Origin: Bacillus sp. BA3
GTDB taxonomy: Bacteria > Bacillota > Bacilli > Bacillales > DSM-1321
Direction of reading: 5' to 3'
DNA length: 64,000 nt
Assembly (NCBI GenBank): GCA_002835675.1
Contig: PIZR01000002.1
Span: 446,426-510,425 of the forward strand
In this document: positions 1 through 9,673 of the stretch, in pieces
Layout: the number at the start of each line of letters is the position of its first letter
How positions within the stretch are numbered: the stretch's first letter is position 1
Made by a program: the position numbers and the translations under genes
The notes under the pieces: generated by a model
Seen by the model: only the letters and a program-made list of their open reading frames with translations
Told to the model about the DNA's origin: nothing
The model's database searches: none

Positions 1-300
1 GTCCCCTGGATTGGCTTCGAATGTATATTCAGCCTTTTTGGGATCAAAGGGCAGGGTTTCATTGATCGCTTCACATAAGAATGCAAGCTGCTTTTCATCA
101 AGAGAGGTCGGTGTCCCTCCACCGACGAAAACCGTATCCAAACCGGCAGTCGGGTATTTGGAAAGTTGCATCACCATTTCCCTTTTCATCATCTGTAAAT
201 ATTCTTCGACCGGCTGTCCCTGCAAAAATACTTTATTGAAATCACAATAGTGACAAATATGTTCACAAAATGGTATATGGAGGTAGGCGCTTTTAATCAT
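1..300 (-). CDS. hemW: HemW-like radical SAM heme chaperone, N-terminal part (cut by window edge)
   Basis: The first 100 codons of a radical SAM protein are visible; the rest lies beyond the left edge. The CxxxCxxC cluster motif that binds the 4Fe-4S centre is present at Cys12, Cys16 and Cys19, followed by a GGGTPT motif at about residues 60-65, as in HemW/HemN proteins. In Bacillaceae hemW sits directly downstream of lepA, as here, so the HemW identity (heme chaperone, formerly annotated as oxygen-independent coproporphyrinogen oxidase) is supported by both motif and context. The start is the ATG at 298-300, behind a modest AAAGGTTG ribosome site. A hairpin with a T tract separates it from lepA, so it may have its own promoter or depend on read-through. 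Confidence 0.88.
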   Translation of the reverse strand, partial: MIKSAYLHIPFCEHICHYCDFNKVFLQGQPVEEYLQMMKREMVMQLSKYPTAGLDTVFVGGGTPTSLDEKQLAFLCEAINETLPFDPKKAEYTFEANPGD

Positions 301-330
301 TGTGTTCACAACCTTTTAATCGAATGAGTC

Positions 331-374
331 GATAGAAAAAGAGGCTAGATTTCCTCTACCCTCTTTTTACTATC
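331..374 (-). terminator. Hairpin terminator between lepA and hemW
   Basis: A near-perfect inverted repeat pairs GATAG-AAAAAGAGG with CCTCTTTTTACTATC. It lies between the lepA stop and the hemW start. The A/T ends make it potentially bidirectional. It may give partial termination before hemW. Confidence 0.6.
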
Positions 375-389
375 TATCGTTTATTTTAT

Positions 390-2225
390 TTATTTCTTTG
401 GTGTCGTATCATCCATTTTCAAAACAGCCATGAAAGCTTCTTGCGGAACTTCAACGGAACCTACCTGTTTCATCCGCTTTTTACCTTCTTTCTGTTTTTC
501 GAGCAACTTACGTTTACGGGAAATATCGCCGCCGTAACATTTAGCCAATACGTTTTTGCGCATTGCACTAATTGAAGAACGGGCGATGATTTTTTGCCCG
601 ATTGCTGCTTGGATCGGCACTTCAAATTGTTGTCTTGGAATCAATTTCTTCAATTTTTCAACGATGACTTTACCGCGCTCATAAGCAAAGTCCTTATGAA
701 CGATGAAACTTAAAGCATCGACAGTTTCAGCATTCAGCAAGATATCCATTTTCACAAGCTTGGACGGTTTATAGCCGATCAGCTCATAATCGAATGAAGC
801 ATAGCCTCTTGTATTGGATTTCAATTGATCGAAGAAATCATACACGATTTCCGATAATGGTATTTCGTAGTGAATGCTTACACGGGTCTCATCGATATAT
901 TCCATATCAATGAAGTTTCCGCGTTTATTTTGACAAATTTCCATGATCGCCCCGACAAACTCCGTCGGCGCCATCATCGTCGCTTTGACATATGGCTCCT
1001 CGACCCGTTCGATCTTTTGAGCATCAGGCATATTAGACGGGTTATCCACTTTCAGGACCGTTCCGTCCGTTTGGACCACATCATAAATAACACTCGGTGC
1101 AGTGGTGATCAGGTCGATTTTGAATTCACGTTCAATCCGTTCCTGGATAATTTCCATATGAAGGAGTCCAAGGAATCCGCAACGGAAACCGAAGCCCAAT
1201 GCTTGCGATGATTCCGCCTCGAACTGCAGCGCTGAATCGTTCAATTCCAATTTCTCCAATGCATCCCTTAAATCATTGAATTTCGATGCGTCAATTGGGT
1301 ATAGGCCGCAATATACCATCGGGTTCATCTTTCGGTAACCCGGCAATGGTTCTGTCGCACTGTTCACGGCACTTGTAATCGTGTCACCAACAGTCGTATC
1401 ACCAACGTTTTTAATGGCTGCCGTAAGGAAACCTACATCACCTACGTTCAGTTCATCCAACAGCTGGGTTTTAGGGTTGAAGACACCCAATTCGGTAACA
1501 TCGAATTCCTTGCCAGTGGACATCATTTTGATTTTATCGCCCACTTTAATGGAACCCTCAACAACACGGATATAGGCAACTACACCTCGGTACGCATCAA
1601 ATAGTGAATCGAAAATAAGCGCCTTGAAAGGAGCATCCGGATCACCTTGTGGAGCTGGAACCAATTCAACGACCTGTTCCAGAATCTCCTCGATTCCGAT
1701 TCCCGCCTTAGCAGAAGCCAAGACTGCATCGGAAGCATCCAACCCGATCACTTCCTCGATTTCTCCACGCACACGTTCCGGATCTGCACTCGGCAAATCG
1801 ATTTTATTGATGACCGGAATGATTTCCAGGTTGTTGTCCAATGCTAAATAAACGTTTGCAAGCGTTTGGGCCTCAATACCCTGTGCCGCATCGACAACAA
1901 GGACAGCTCCTTCACAAGCTGCAAGGCTTCGTGACACTTCATACGTAAAATCGACATGTCCCGGTGTATCAATAAGATGGAAGATATATTCTTCTCCATC
2001 TTTCGCGTTATATTTCAATTGAATCGCATTCAATTTAATCGTAATTCCACGCTCACGCTCTAAATCCATGGAATCCAACAGCTGACTCTTCATTTCACGC
2101 TGAGTCATGGCGTTCGTTTTTTCAATGATACGATCCGCCAATGTAGATTTACCATGATCAATATGAGCGATGATGGAAAAGTTACGAATTTTTGATTGTC
2201 TTTTTAATTTTTCTTCTCTATTCAT
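390..2225 (-). CDS. lepA: Elongation factor 4 (back-translocating GTPase LepA)
   Basis: A 611-residue translational GTPase. The G1 motif HIDHGKST is at residues 21-28, the G3 motif DTPGH at 86-90 and the G4 motif NKID at 140-143. The C-terminal region ends in a Lys-rich tail typical of LepA. The protein binds ribosomes and is thought to back-translocate or to assist initiation and biogenesis under stress. The reading frame is open upstream to 2330, but the ATG at 2223-2225 is chosen because a GGGAGTG ribosome site precedes it and because the [10 protein letters not shown] start matches LepA proteins. The gene lies between the spoIIP/yqxA group and hemW, the usual Bacillus order. Confidence 0.97.
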   Translation of the reverse strand: MNREEKLKRQSKIRNFSIIAHIDHGKSTLADRIIEKTNAMTQREMKSQLLDSMDLERERGITIKLNAIQLKYNAKDGEEYIFHLIDTPGHVDFTYEVSRSLAACEGAVLVVDAAQGIEAQTLANVYLALDNNLEIIPVINKIDLPSADPERVRGEIEEVIGLDASDAVLASAKAGIGIEEILEQVVELVPAPQGDPDAPFKALIFDSLFDAYRGVVAYIRVVEGSIKVGDKIKMMSTGKEFDVTELGVFNPKTQLLDELNVGDVGFLTAAIKNVGDTTVGDTITSAVNSATEPLPGYRKMNPMVYCGLYPIDASKFNDLRDALEKLELNDSALQFEAESSQALGFGFRCGFLGLLHMEIIQERIEREFKIDLITTAPSVIYDVVQTDGTVLKVDNPSNMPDAQKIERVEEPYVKATMMAPTEFVGAIMEICQNKRGNFIDMEYIDETRVSIHYEIPLSEIVYDFFDQLKSNTRGYASFDYELIGYKPSKLVKMDILLNAETVDALSFIVHKDFAYERGKVIVEKLKKLIPRQQFEVPIQAAIGQKIIARSSISAMRKNVLAKCYGGDISRKRKLLEKQKEGKKRMKQVGSVEVPQEAFMAVLKMDDTTPKK

Positions 2226-2335
2226 GACGTTCACTCCCACTTGTCGACACAATACACTATTTTTTATTATATCAATAGAAAATGCAAGATTCAACAGAAT
2301 AGTTACAAAAGAAGCCTCATTGCAGGGCATCGGAT

Positions 2336-2373
2336 AAAAAAAGGCTGCATTCCGGATTCGGATGCAGCCTTTT
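2336..2373 (-). terminator. Rho-independent terminator after yqxA
   Basis: A strong stem (GGCTGCATCCG with its complement, short loop) is followed on the minus strand by a run of eight T. It closes the spoIIP-yqxA unit just upstream of lepA. Confidence 0.85.
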
Positions 2374-2401
2374 GGCAGGGCACACTCAACTTACTTCATA
2401 C

Positions 2402-2725
2402 CTAAATCATATCAATAAGTGCTTGAAAGGCCCCTGATATGGTCTCTCCAAGCGTTTTGCCGATCGATGAGAAAAAGTTGAAGGCCTTCATTTCTTCAAG
2501 CTTTTCTTTTTTCGTCTCCAAATCATGACTGGTTACTTTTTCGCCAAGGATATCCGCTTCCATCTCCCCTTGGTCCGATTGGTTAATAATGAATGCACTA
2601 TTCAAAGAGGGATCTTCATACCCCTTCATTTTTTTCATCCCGTCGTTCGCTTGCTGCATCCCGATTAGAACACCTAAAAATAATACGAGCACAATCCCTG
2701 TACATTTCAACCAAAATCGAACCAT
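2402..2725 (-). CDS. yqxA: YqxA family protein (DUF3679)
   Basis: A 107-residue protein with one hydrophobic segment near the N-terminus (about residues 6-23), then a charged segment and an amphipathic C-terminal segment. It begins 21 bases downstream of spoIIP and ends before a strong terminator, so the two are probably co-transcribed. In B. subtilis yqxA also follows spoIIP. The molecular function is not known. A small membrane-anchored protein made at the same time as SpoIIP is an inference from context only. Confidence 0.85.
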   Translation of the reverse strand: MVRFWLKCTGIVLVLFLGVLIGMQQANDGMKKMKGYEDPSLNSAFIINQSDQGEMEADILGEKVTSHDLETKKEKLEEMKAFNFFSSIGKTLGETISGAFQALIDMI

Positions 2726-2746
2726 GATAAGAGAACTCCTTTCAAA

Positions 2747-3946
2747 TTACTGCGCTTCCGAATCCCCGGTCGGGTTATCCACTGCTTTGGCATCCCAGTA
2801 AAATTCACTGAAAACCTCGGTAAAGGCATCAACGGTCAAGTACATTTCCTCGAAAGTATTATCAACGCCGCCAATTTCCAAGAGCATGGCATTGCCTGAC
2901 AAATCCTGATTGTATACTCCATTATGTCCCGCTCCGCCTTGTTTCATAACCCCTCGTGAAATGCCAGGGTATTTTTTCTCCAAAGCTTTATGAAGCTTAT
3001 TGGCAAGCGCTGCATTTTTTTCGAAGTTCGGATTATTGCCCCCAACCACGAAGGCAATCTTGGCATAATCTTTACCGTTAATGTTAATGGTCGTATGTTT
3101 TTTTCGTTTAGAATCACGATGGATATCAATGATATATTCTAAATCTTTGTTATTGGCCAATGCCGTCTGGACGGATTTTCGTGATTCTTGATAGGATCTG
3201 GCATAATTCAATCCTTTATTATTCAGATTTCCCATGATATCCGTTTTATCGAGCGAGGAGCCTATCCCCTTATCAGCCATATCTTCAACCATCCGTTCCC
3301 CGAGTTTCGTAATATTGATTTTCGAATGATAGGCTAGATCCGGGTTAGTCACTCCTTTTAAATACGGAAGATATGACTCCCGGTTATGGCTATGGTATAT
3401 CTCGACCACTTTCCGTCCATTTGTCGTTTGTTTCGGCTGATCGGCCACTCCTTTTTCCGGTTCTTCAATTTCATCCAGGTTTTGCAGGGATGCATCCCTT
3501 TCTTCATTCAGGACGTCCACTGGCGGCGAGGATTCGTATGGCATATTCGTATAATTCGTTCCTTCCCCGGCAACGAGGATCTCATTATCAAAAATCGAAA
3601 AGCCAGGAAGTTCCCTGCCAAGTAAGCTCCGCGGGTCCTCCAGCGAAATGTTGGTCGAAACTTTTATCAATTGATTCGTGATCATCGATTCCTGCTTACC
3701 TTCCGGCAGGGCATTAAAAAGATAATGGTTTTCATTGGCCAGCATCGAGAACAGCATTTTCCCCGAGAATTGGTTGGCTACAGTATGTACGGAATTAGAA
3801 GATATCCGATACTCCGGTCTTAGGGAAGTCATGACCCCACTGACTGAAAAAACAAAAAGAAGCAAGGCGAGAATACCTAGAAAAGTTTTTATTATTGTTG
3901 ATCCGTGAACGGCTGTTATGATTCCTGGGGAATTTCTTCTTTTCAT
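2747..3946 (-). CDS. spoIIP: Stage II sporulation protein P, cell wall amidase/endopeptidase
   Basis: A 399-residue protein with one membrane anchor at about residues 20-40, a linker, and the SpoIIP hydrolase domain from about residue 175. The conserved YHSHNRES motif is at 184-191 and DIHRDS at 274-279, carrying the His/Glu-type metal ligands of the family. SpoIIP acts with SpoIID and SpoIIM to thin and cut septal peptidoglycan so that the mother cell can engulf the forespore. It is encoded directly downstream of gpr, the classical arrangement, and has an AGAGGGTGG ribosome site before the ATG. The length is normal for the family. Confidence 0.97.
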   Translation of the reverse strand: MKRRNSPGIITAVHGSTIIKTFLGILALLLFVFSVSGVMTSLRPEYRISSNSVHTVANQFSGKMLFSMLANENHYLFNALPEGKQESMITNQLIKVSTNISLEDPRSLLGRELPGFSIFDNEILVAGEGTNYTNMPYESSPPVDVLNEERDASLQNLDEIEEPEKGVADQPKQTTNGRKVVEIYHSHNRESYLPYLKGVTNPDLAYHSKINITKLGERMVEDMADKGIGSSLDKTDIMGNLNNKGLNYARSYQESRKSVQTALANNKDLEYIIDIHRDSKRKKHTTININGKDYAKIAFVVGGNNPNFEKNAALANKLHKALEKKYPGISRGVMKQGGAGHNGVYNQDLSGNAMLLEIGGVDNTFEEMYLTVDAFTEVFSEFYWDAKAVDNPTGDSEAQ

Positions 3947-4032
3947 CCTTCCACCCTCTCTATAGCTTGTCTATTAATACCTATGACTTTGCTAGAAAGG
4001 GTAGAACACCATTTTTGGGCACTAAAAATGAT

Positions 4033-5151
4033 TTAACGGGTGTAGTAGCCGGTATTATCTTGATTTATTGAATGATGCAAGGCTGCATTTAACCCATTGG
4101 CTATTAAATTGGCCATATCCTCAATGAAAACATCGACTTCTTTCGGTGTAACCATTAAATTTTGACCAAGCGGTGACAGTACCTCATAAATCAATTTCCG
4201 TTTCTCTTCATCAGGGAGGACACCTATCATTCCCAAGAAGGTTTGGCGCTCCTTTTCACCTGGCATATCCTCTTCTGTCAGCTTTGTGCGCTTTCCAAAA
4301 CTGAATCCAGCGGGCGCCAGCGAACGTGATGGTCTGTCCCCTTCATTCAGTTCCTTGCCAAAGTGCTTCAAAATATAATCTATCGTATCGCTGGCAATTG
4401 ATACGGCATCCACGACGGTAGGTATACCAATCGCTATAACAGGAACACCCAATGTAGCCTGGCTCAATTCTTTTCGTTTATTCCCAACACCAGACCCAGG
4501 ATGGATGCCTGTATCCGTTATTTGAATCGTCGAATTCACTCGATCGATCGAACGGGCAGCCAATGCGTCTACGACGATCAGGAAATCAGGATTACTTTTT
4601 TCGATGACTCCTTTTATGATGTCACTCGTCTCGATTCCCGTAATCCCCATCACCCCGGGGGAAATCGCACTTACCGGCCGATAGCCTTCCTTGACGGACT
4701 CCGGCTGCAATTCGAACAAATGTCTTGTGACCACAAGGTTCTCAACGACTGCAGGCCCAAGAGCATCGGGAGTAACATTCCAATTACCAAGACCGACAAC
4801 CAAACAACTGCTTTCTTTGGTGATTTTATTCCGTTTCAAAAAGGAAGCCAGTTCGTTGGCGAACACCTTTTCCACCCGTTGCTGCGTATCCGTATCCTGC
4901 TGGCGGATCCCCTGCACTTCGATGGTCAAATAGCTGCCCTGCTTCTTCCCGATTTCTTTTTCACCCTCAGCCGTGACCTCGACTAAGGATACCTTCAGAT
5001 CTTCCACATCTTTTTCTTTAATAATGACCCCTTCGATACGGGATACATCCACTTCCTCTACAACACCTTTATGTTCAAGGGCAATTTCCTTTGCTTCAAT
5101 CGCCAAATCTGTACGAATTCCGTATTCACTAAGGTCCAAATTATTTTCCAT
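4033..5151 (-). CDS. gpr: GPR germination protease
   Basis: A 372-residue protease of family A25. It begins digestion of the small acid-soluble spore proteins when spores germinate. The N-terminus, with the [11 protein letters not shown] stretch at about residues 7-17, is the propeptide region that is removed to activate the zymogen. The ATG at 5149-5151 has an AGGAGGCC ribosome site. spoIIP follows after 86 bases. A sigma-G/F-like promoter lies upstream. The divergent neighbour is rpsT, as in B. subtilis. Confidence 0.97.
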   Translation of the reverse strand: MENNLDLSEYGIRTDLAIEAKEIALEHKGVVEEVDVSRIEGVIIKEKDVEDLKVSLVEVTAEGEKEIGKKQGSYLTIEVQGIRQQDTDTQQRVEKVFANELASFLKRNKITKESSCLVVGLGNWNVTPDALGPAVVENLVVTRHLFELQPESVKEGYRPVSAISPGVMGITGIETSDIIKGVIEKSNPDFLIVVDALAARSIDRVNSTIQITDTGIHPGSGVGNKRKELSQATLGVPVIAIGIPTVVDAVSIASDTIDYILKHFGKELNEGDRPSRSLAPAGFSFGKRTKLTEEDMPGEKERQTFLGMIGVLPDEEKRKLIYEVLSPLGQNLMVTPKEVDVFIEDMANLIANGLNAALHHSINQDNTGYYTR

Positions 5152-5184
5152 AACGGCCTCCTGATGTTTGAATTGAATCTAATC

Positions 5185-5215
5185 TAGTATTTTCAATAGT
5201 CTCTCTTAAACATTC
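5185..5215 (-). promoter_or_regulatory. Candidate sigma-G/sigma-F promoter of gpr
   Basis: On the minus strand GAATG (5211-5215) and AATACTA (5185-5191) lie 19 bases apart, about 35 bases upstream of the gpr start. They resemble the forespore consensus (GHATR and CATnnTA) with one -10 mismatch and a slightly long spacer. Forespore expression of gpr is established in B. subtilis; this exact site is inferred. Confidence 0.4.
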
Positions 5216-5320
5216 TGTCGTTTTTGCTTTTTTATTATTCATTTTTTTGGTACAATGAGTGATGACGAGATGAATTTATTCCCGAAATTATAATTCCTTT
5301 TCGATTCTCAATCTGAAGTA

Positions 5321-5349
5321 TTGCATATTTATGGGCAGTCTGATAGAAT
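5321..5349 (+). promoter_or_regulatory. SigA promoter of rpsT
   Basis: TTGCAT (5321-5326) and TAGAAT (5344-5349) are separated by exactly 17 bases and lie about 75 bases upstream of the rpsT start. Confidence 0.7.
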
Positions 5350-5425
5350 ATCACTTGTGCTATTTGATATGGATTTGAAAAGTCGAGTTCATATAATCTC
5401 GATTTCTTTGTAGGAGGTGAACGGA

Positions 5426-5692
5426 ATGCCAAACATTAAATCTGCTATTAAACGTGTAAAAATCAACGACAAAAAACGCGTTCATAACATTACTGTTAGA
5501 TCAACTATGCGTACTACAGTGAAAAACGCTGAAGTTGCATTAGCTGGTGAAAACGTTGAAGCTGCTAAAGAAGCTCTTTTAACAGCTGCTGTGAAATTAG
5601 ACAAAGCTGCATCTAAAGGATTAATCCATAAAAATGCGGCAGCCCGTAAAAAATCTCGTTTAGCGAAAAGACTTAACGCTCTTAACGCATAA
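5426..5692 (+). CDS. rpsT: 30S ribosomal protein S20
   Basis: An 88-residue, very basic, alanine- and lysine-rich protein with the helical composition of S20, which binds 16S rRNA in the 30S body. The start is the ATG at 5426, nine bases after the start of the open frame, because a textbook TAGGAGGTGA site at 5411-5420 precedes it and the MPNIKSAIKRV start is standard for S20. It is a single gene with its own promoter and terminator, the only plus-strand gene in this part. Confidence 0.97.
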   Translation: MPNIKSAIKRVKINDKKRVHNITVRSTMRTTVKNAEVALAGENVEAAKEALLTAAVKLDKAASKGLIHKNAAARKKSRLAKRLNALNA

Positions 5693-5705
5693 TGACAAAA
5701 AATTA

Positions 5706-5733
5706 AACGATCCAACCGGATCGTTTTTTTTGT
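5706..5733 (+). terminator. rpsT terminator
   Basis: AACGATCC pairs with GGATCGTT across a four-base loop and is followed by a run of T. Confidence 0.9.
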
Positions 5734-5747
5734 GCCTTTTTTTGCAT

Positions 5748-5780
5748 AAAAAAGGTGACAGGATATCTGCCACCTTTTTA
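5748..5780 (-). terminator. Terminator after holA
   Basis: AAAAAGGTGxCAG pairs with CTGxCACCTTTTT immediately after the holA stop codon. The symmetrical A/T flanks could also back up rpsT termination. Confidence 0.7.
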
Positions 5781-6794
5781 TCATCTAATTTTTAAAAGCA
5801 GCAGCTCAAGCGTGATTGCCTTATCGGCTTGGCCGGTCTTCATTTTATAATCCGCTTCCGCTAAGTCGTTAATGATACTCAACAGCTCGCGTTCCTGGAA
5901 TCTCCCCGTCTTTTCAAGTGCCAGCTTTACCCTGTAAGGGTGTACCTTCAATTGACCTGCAATTTTTTGCTGGCTATAGCCCTGGCGGGAAAGCTCCTTC
6001 ACTTGATACATGAGCCTTACCTGCCCCGCCATGACGCTCAAGATTTTGATCGGCTCTTCATTCTGCCTGAGTAGATCGTGCAGTATCGTCATCGCACTCT
6101 CCATCTTCCGCTGTAACACATGATCGACAAGCGTAAAGATATTCTGTTCAAGGGATTTAGCAACCAGCTTTTCCACTACCTCGACCGTAATGTGTTTATC
6201 AGCTTCTGCATAAAGCACCATTTTATCCAATTCATTCGTAAGCATCATCAGATTCGTTCCTGCAAGTTCAAGTAAAAGCTCTGTAGCCTGCTCATCTATT
6301 CGGACTGAAGAAGCTTCGACCCTCTCCTTCACCCATCCTTTTAACTCATGATCACCAAGCTTCTTCGCTTCAACAAGAACCGCCTTACGCTTCAGTTCCT
6401 TGGTGATTTTTTTCCGTTCATCCAGTTTCTCATAAGGTGCGGTCAATACGACAATAGAATAAGGAACCGGGTCAGCTAAATACGCTTCCAGTCTTTTCAC
6501 ATTATGTTCAACTCTTGATTTCGTTTTTTCAGCTGTCAAAAAAAATGGGTTTTGCATGAAAACAAGGCGCCTTTCCCCAATAAACGGGAGGGTTTCAACA
6601 TCTTCAAGTGCAGTTTCAACAGGCGTCTCTTCTAAATCAAATTGAGAAAAGTTAAAATCCATCTCATCCTCGTGAAGGACATTCTCGATCAATAGCTGCT
6701 TCGTTTCATTAATTAGATAGGCTTCCGACCCATATAACAAGTATACCGGCGCGAATTGCCCTTTTTTTATACTTTTCCAAACATCTAATACCAA
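5781..6794 (-). CDS. holA: DNA polymerase III delta subunit (clamp loader)
   Basis: A 337-residue protein matching the HolA/YqeN family. An N-terminal AAA-like module with the PVYLLYG stretch near residue 16 is followed by helical lid and collar domains. The delta subunit opens the sliding clamp during loading. The frame is open to 6857, but the TTG at 6792-6794 is chosen: AGAGGCGG lies seven bases upstream and the resulting MVLDVWKS start parallels B. subtilis YqeN. It is the last gene before convergent rpsT. Confidence 0.93.
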   Translation of the reverse strand: MVLDVWKSIKKGQFAPVYLLYGSEAYLINETKQLLIENVLHEDEMDFNFSQFDLEETPVETALEDVETLPFIGERRLVFMQNPFFLTAEKTKSRVEHNVKRLEAYLADPVPYSIVVLTAPYEKLDERKKITKELKRKAVLVEAKKLGDHELKGWVKERVEASSVRIDEQATELLLELAGTNLMMLTNELDKMVLYAEADKHITVEVVEKLVAKSLEQNIFTLVDHVLQRKMESAMTILHDLLRQNEEPIKILSVMAGQVRLMYQVKELSRQGYSQQKIAGQLKVHPYRVKLALEKTGRFQERELLSIINDLAEADYKMKTGQADKAITLELLLLKIR

Positions 6795-6866
6795 TAGAAT
6801 CCGCCTCTTTACTATGTATTCTTCTCTAATGGTATAGGTGGATGGACCATTTGACAAGCTATAAAG

Positions 6867-6895
6867 GGAACTAGCCCTATAAAAGGGCTAATTCC
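6867..6895. other. Inverted repeat in the holA-yqzM gap
   Basis: GGAA-c-TAGCCC pairs with GGGCTA-a-TTCC around a seven-base loop. No clear T tract follows on either strand, so its role (operator, RNA hairpin or remnant) cannot be read. The rest of the 340-base gap between holA and yqzM holds no convincing gene. Confidence 0.5.
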
Positions 6896-7137
6896 GGATC
6901 TATATGAACACTTTCAAGAAAGGCCCGGGTAATCTCCCTTGAAAGCGGGTAGAGTATTCATGTAGAACAAAAATTGAGCTTTTCTTTTTCGCTTGCTTTG
7001 TTTGTACTGTTATTTTGACCTCAAAACCCCAAACTATTTGTGACAACTCTTGTCAGTAAAGGAAATGAAGGAATGAAGCCTGTAGATTTTTTTTTGGTAA
7101 TGTTTTATACTATTAGCAGAAATAGGAGGGGTAAACA

Positions 7138-7272
7138 ATGAACGAATTCGAAAAGAATGTTCAATCAAAGACAGATGACGTCGCTGATTCCGCTATGGGA
7201 TTCATCGGTTCTTTTGTATTTTTCGCTGCCATGTTCACCATAGCTGTCGTCATTAAAGCTGTCGGATCCTGA
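7138..7272 (+). CDS. yqzM: YqzM family small membrane protein
   Basis: A 44-residue protein, beginning MNEFEKNVQSK and ending in one hydrophobic helix (about residues 22-42). It matches the YqzM family that lies between holA and comEC in B. subtilis. The AGGAGGGG site at 7123-7130 and the ATG at 7138 are clear. A TATACT -10-like hexamer is at 7106-7111. Its function is unknown; a single-pass membrane location is inferred. Confidence 0.85.
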   Translation: MNEFEKNVQSKTDDVADSAMGFIGSFVFFAAMFTIAVVIKAVGS

Positions 7273-7348
7273 TTTCATTTACTACATGCACTTATTTTTC
7301 CTGATGGAGGCTGCTGCTGCAGTCTCTTTCTTTTTGATTTTCTACATA

Positions 7349-9655
7349 CTATGGGAGAGTCTTCCGAAAGGTTCCACTGCTTTTGTAATACTTGTAAATA
7401 ATAGAACCATCCTCGTCGGTCCTGAACACCTTTATGCCATTTCTCTCCAGATTCCCAATTACGTCTCGATGAGGGTGACCGTAGCCATTATCTTTTCCAA
7501 CTGAAATAAGCGCCGCTTTCGGCTGCAGCTGTTCAAGGAAGGGCGTGGAAGAAGAAGTTTTACTGCCATGGTGACCGACCTTCAAGATATCCGCCTGCAA
7601 CTGCGGAAATGTTCTCAAAAGTTCACTTTCCCCTTCTTCTCCCATATCACCGGTCAATAACCACGACAATCCCCCAAGCTCCGTGAATAGAACTATGGAT
7701 GAATCATTCTTATTTTCTTCTTTCTCATATGGACTTAGCACAGCAAACGGCGCTCCTCCCGCCACCCAATGGTCCCCCCTTTTCAGGACAGTCATTTTCA
7801 TTTGTTTATCTATTGCCACAGTCACAAAATCCATATCCCTGTATTGCTCTTCACTCCAGCCTCCAATGATGATCTCCCCAACTTTAAAATTTCCTATTAA
7901 TTCCTTTGCACTTCCCATATGATCTGCGTCCGGATGAGTTAAAATCAGCTTGTCCAATTGGTGGATTCCCTTACTTTTCAATAATGGAATTATGATATCA
8001 TCCGCGGTGTTGAACTTCTTTCGCTTTTTTGCCCACATGTCGATTGGAAATGTAATTTGCCCTCCCGTATCAATCAAATAGTTACCGCGATTGAAAGGCA
8101 GGCTAATTAAAATGGAGTCACCTTGCCCAACGTCGATGATCTGCACTTCACCAAAAGGCGAGAACCTTTGTAAGTTATATTGCAAAAGTAAAAGGACGAT
8201 TATTATTACGCACCATATTTTACTTTTTTCAAAGGATACTTCCCAAGTCAGGTATAATCCTAAAAGTGAAATAACAAGTAATAACATCATGATGAAAGGT
8301 GGTTTTCCAAACGGAATGGAGGCAAGCGGCAAATCCGATGCACCCTCCGCAGCTTTATTGCAGAGTATGAAGGTATAATTCAATAATGAGATGAGGGGTT
8401 GCCCCAAGGAAGGCAGTAATAGATGAATGAAGAGGGAAATCAGTGAAAATGGCAGCAATATGATGGAATAAAGCGGAACATACAATACGTTCAGTAACAC
8501 ACCAAGAATGGATGCTTCATAAAAGTGAAAAAGCAAAATCGGAAGGGCTGCCAATTGGCAGATGGAACTGACGATGAATAGCTGCGTTGTTTTCTTCGGG
8601 TATTGCAAGAAAATGCTTGAAGACATGATAATGGAGAAAGTGACCGCGAATGAAAGCTGAAAACCTATATCATAGAGCATATTAGGCCGAAAAAACAAAA
8701 GTGCCATATAAGCCGATCCGATTGCGGCACCCGCCGAGATCCGCTTCTTGAATAGCAGAAGTAGAAAGAAAAGCATAGCCATTAAACAGGATCTCACCAC
8801 TGATGGACTGGCACCTGAAAGTAACATGTAAACCGGAAGGAAGATTAAGATTGCCATCATCATTCTTTCCCGTGTAATCCCCACCCTGATGCCGAAGTAA
8901 AATAACAGCCCCGTTAAAAAACTGACATGAAGACCGGAAATAGCCAGTAAATGAACCAGACCGAGCCGCTGATAATTAGTAAGGTCGCCTTCATCTATAT
9001 ATGTCTGGTCGCCGAATATGAGGGCAGTGACAAAACCGCTCGATTCTTCTGGAAAGTGTTCTCTAATATACGTAATCCCCTCTAGGCGCAAATTACGTAT
9101 CGAAACCAGAATCGGATTTCCAACGACTTTACATTCCTGAAATGAAATGGAATCCGCTTTGAAAACCCAATGGGTGCCTTGACGCAAAAGATAACGCTGA
9201 TAATCGAAACTGTTTTCATTTCTGTTTTTGTCGGGAATTTGCAATGTCCCTTCGGCCGGACAAGATAAACCGATCCGCAGAAACCGACCCAGCTTTTCCT
9301 GTTCCAGTTCAGTGGTGATTTTATAACGAAGCACTAACCGTTCGCCTTTCTCACTGGAAACGAATCCTTTTAAAGAATTTCCATCTATATTCGGTTGATC
9401 CGTAAATGTAATGATAAATTGGCTTTCCGTTCCATGATAGGCAGTTTTGTTGCGGTGATCGGTGAAGGAGGCGGCCCCTAAAAACATCCCCATGATAACC
9501 AAATGAAAACTAAGGGCCTTCACACTTAATCCCACCAAAAAGTAAAGTAAACAGAGAAAAATAAGGATGATGATCAGCAGCCTTACATTAAAAAAAGAAT
9601 GGGCCGTAACACCAAATGTGGCCGAAACGGCTAATAAGATAAGGTGTCGAGCCAT
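7349..9655 (-). CDS. comEC: DNA uptake channel ComEC/Rec2
   Basis: A 768-residue polytopic membrane protein. N-terminal hydrophobic helices are followed by an OB-fold-like region, the competence domain with HLLAISGLHV at residues 235-244, further membrane helices to about 490, and a C-terminal metallo-beta-lactamase-like domain with THPDADHM at 573-580. ComEC forms the pore that takes single-stranded DNA into the cell; the C-terminal domain is proposed to degrade the other strand. The gene follows comEB by 18 bases and ends the comE operon. Its length is close to the 776 residues of the B. subtilis protein. Confidence 0.96.
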   Translation of the reverse strand: MARHLILLAVSATFGVTAHSFFNVRLLIIILIFLCLLYFLVGLSVKALSFHLVIMGMFLGAASFTDHRNKTAYHGTESQFIITFTDQPNIDGNSLKGFVSSEKGERLVLRYKITTELEQEKLGRFLRIGLSCPAEGTLQIPDKNRNENSFDYQRYLLRQGTHWVFKADSISFQECKVVGNPILVSIRNLRLEGITYIREHFPEESSGFVTALIFGDQTYIDEGDLTNYQRLGLVHLLAISGLHVSFLTGLLFYFGIRVGITRERMMMAILIFLPVYMLLSGASPSVVRSCLMAMLFFLLLLFKKRISAGAAIGSAYMALLFFRPNMLYDIGFQLSFAVTFSIIMSSSIFLQYPKKTTQLFIVSSICQLAALPILLFHFYEASILGVLLNVLYVPLYSIILLPFSLISLFIHLLLPSLGQPLISLLNYTFILCNKAAEGASDLPLASIPFGKPPFIMMLLLVISLLGLYLTWEVSFEKSKIWCVIIIVLLLLQYNLQRFSPFGEVQIIDVGQGDSILISLPFNRGNYLIDTGGQITFPIDMWAKKRKKFNTADDIIIPLLKSKGIHQLDKLILTHPDADHMGSAKELIGNFKVGEIIIGGWSEEQYRDMDFVTVAIDKQMKMTVLKRGDHWVAGGAPFAVLSPYEKEENKNDSSIVLFTELGGLSWLLTGDMGEEGESELLRTFPQLQADILKVGHHGSKTSSSTPFLEQLQPKAALISVGKDNGYGHPHRDVIGNLERNGIKVFRTDEDGSIIYKYYKSSGTFRKTLP

Positions 9656-9673
9656 GCCTGCCCCCCGTCCTAT

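Noticed and set aside
5152..5425. Protein-binding leader in front of rpsT
   Set aside because: The 75-base leader has no structure that I can match to a known ribosomal protein leader.
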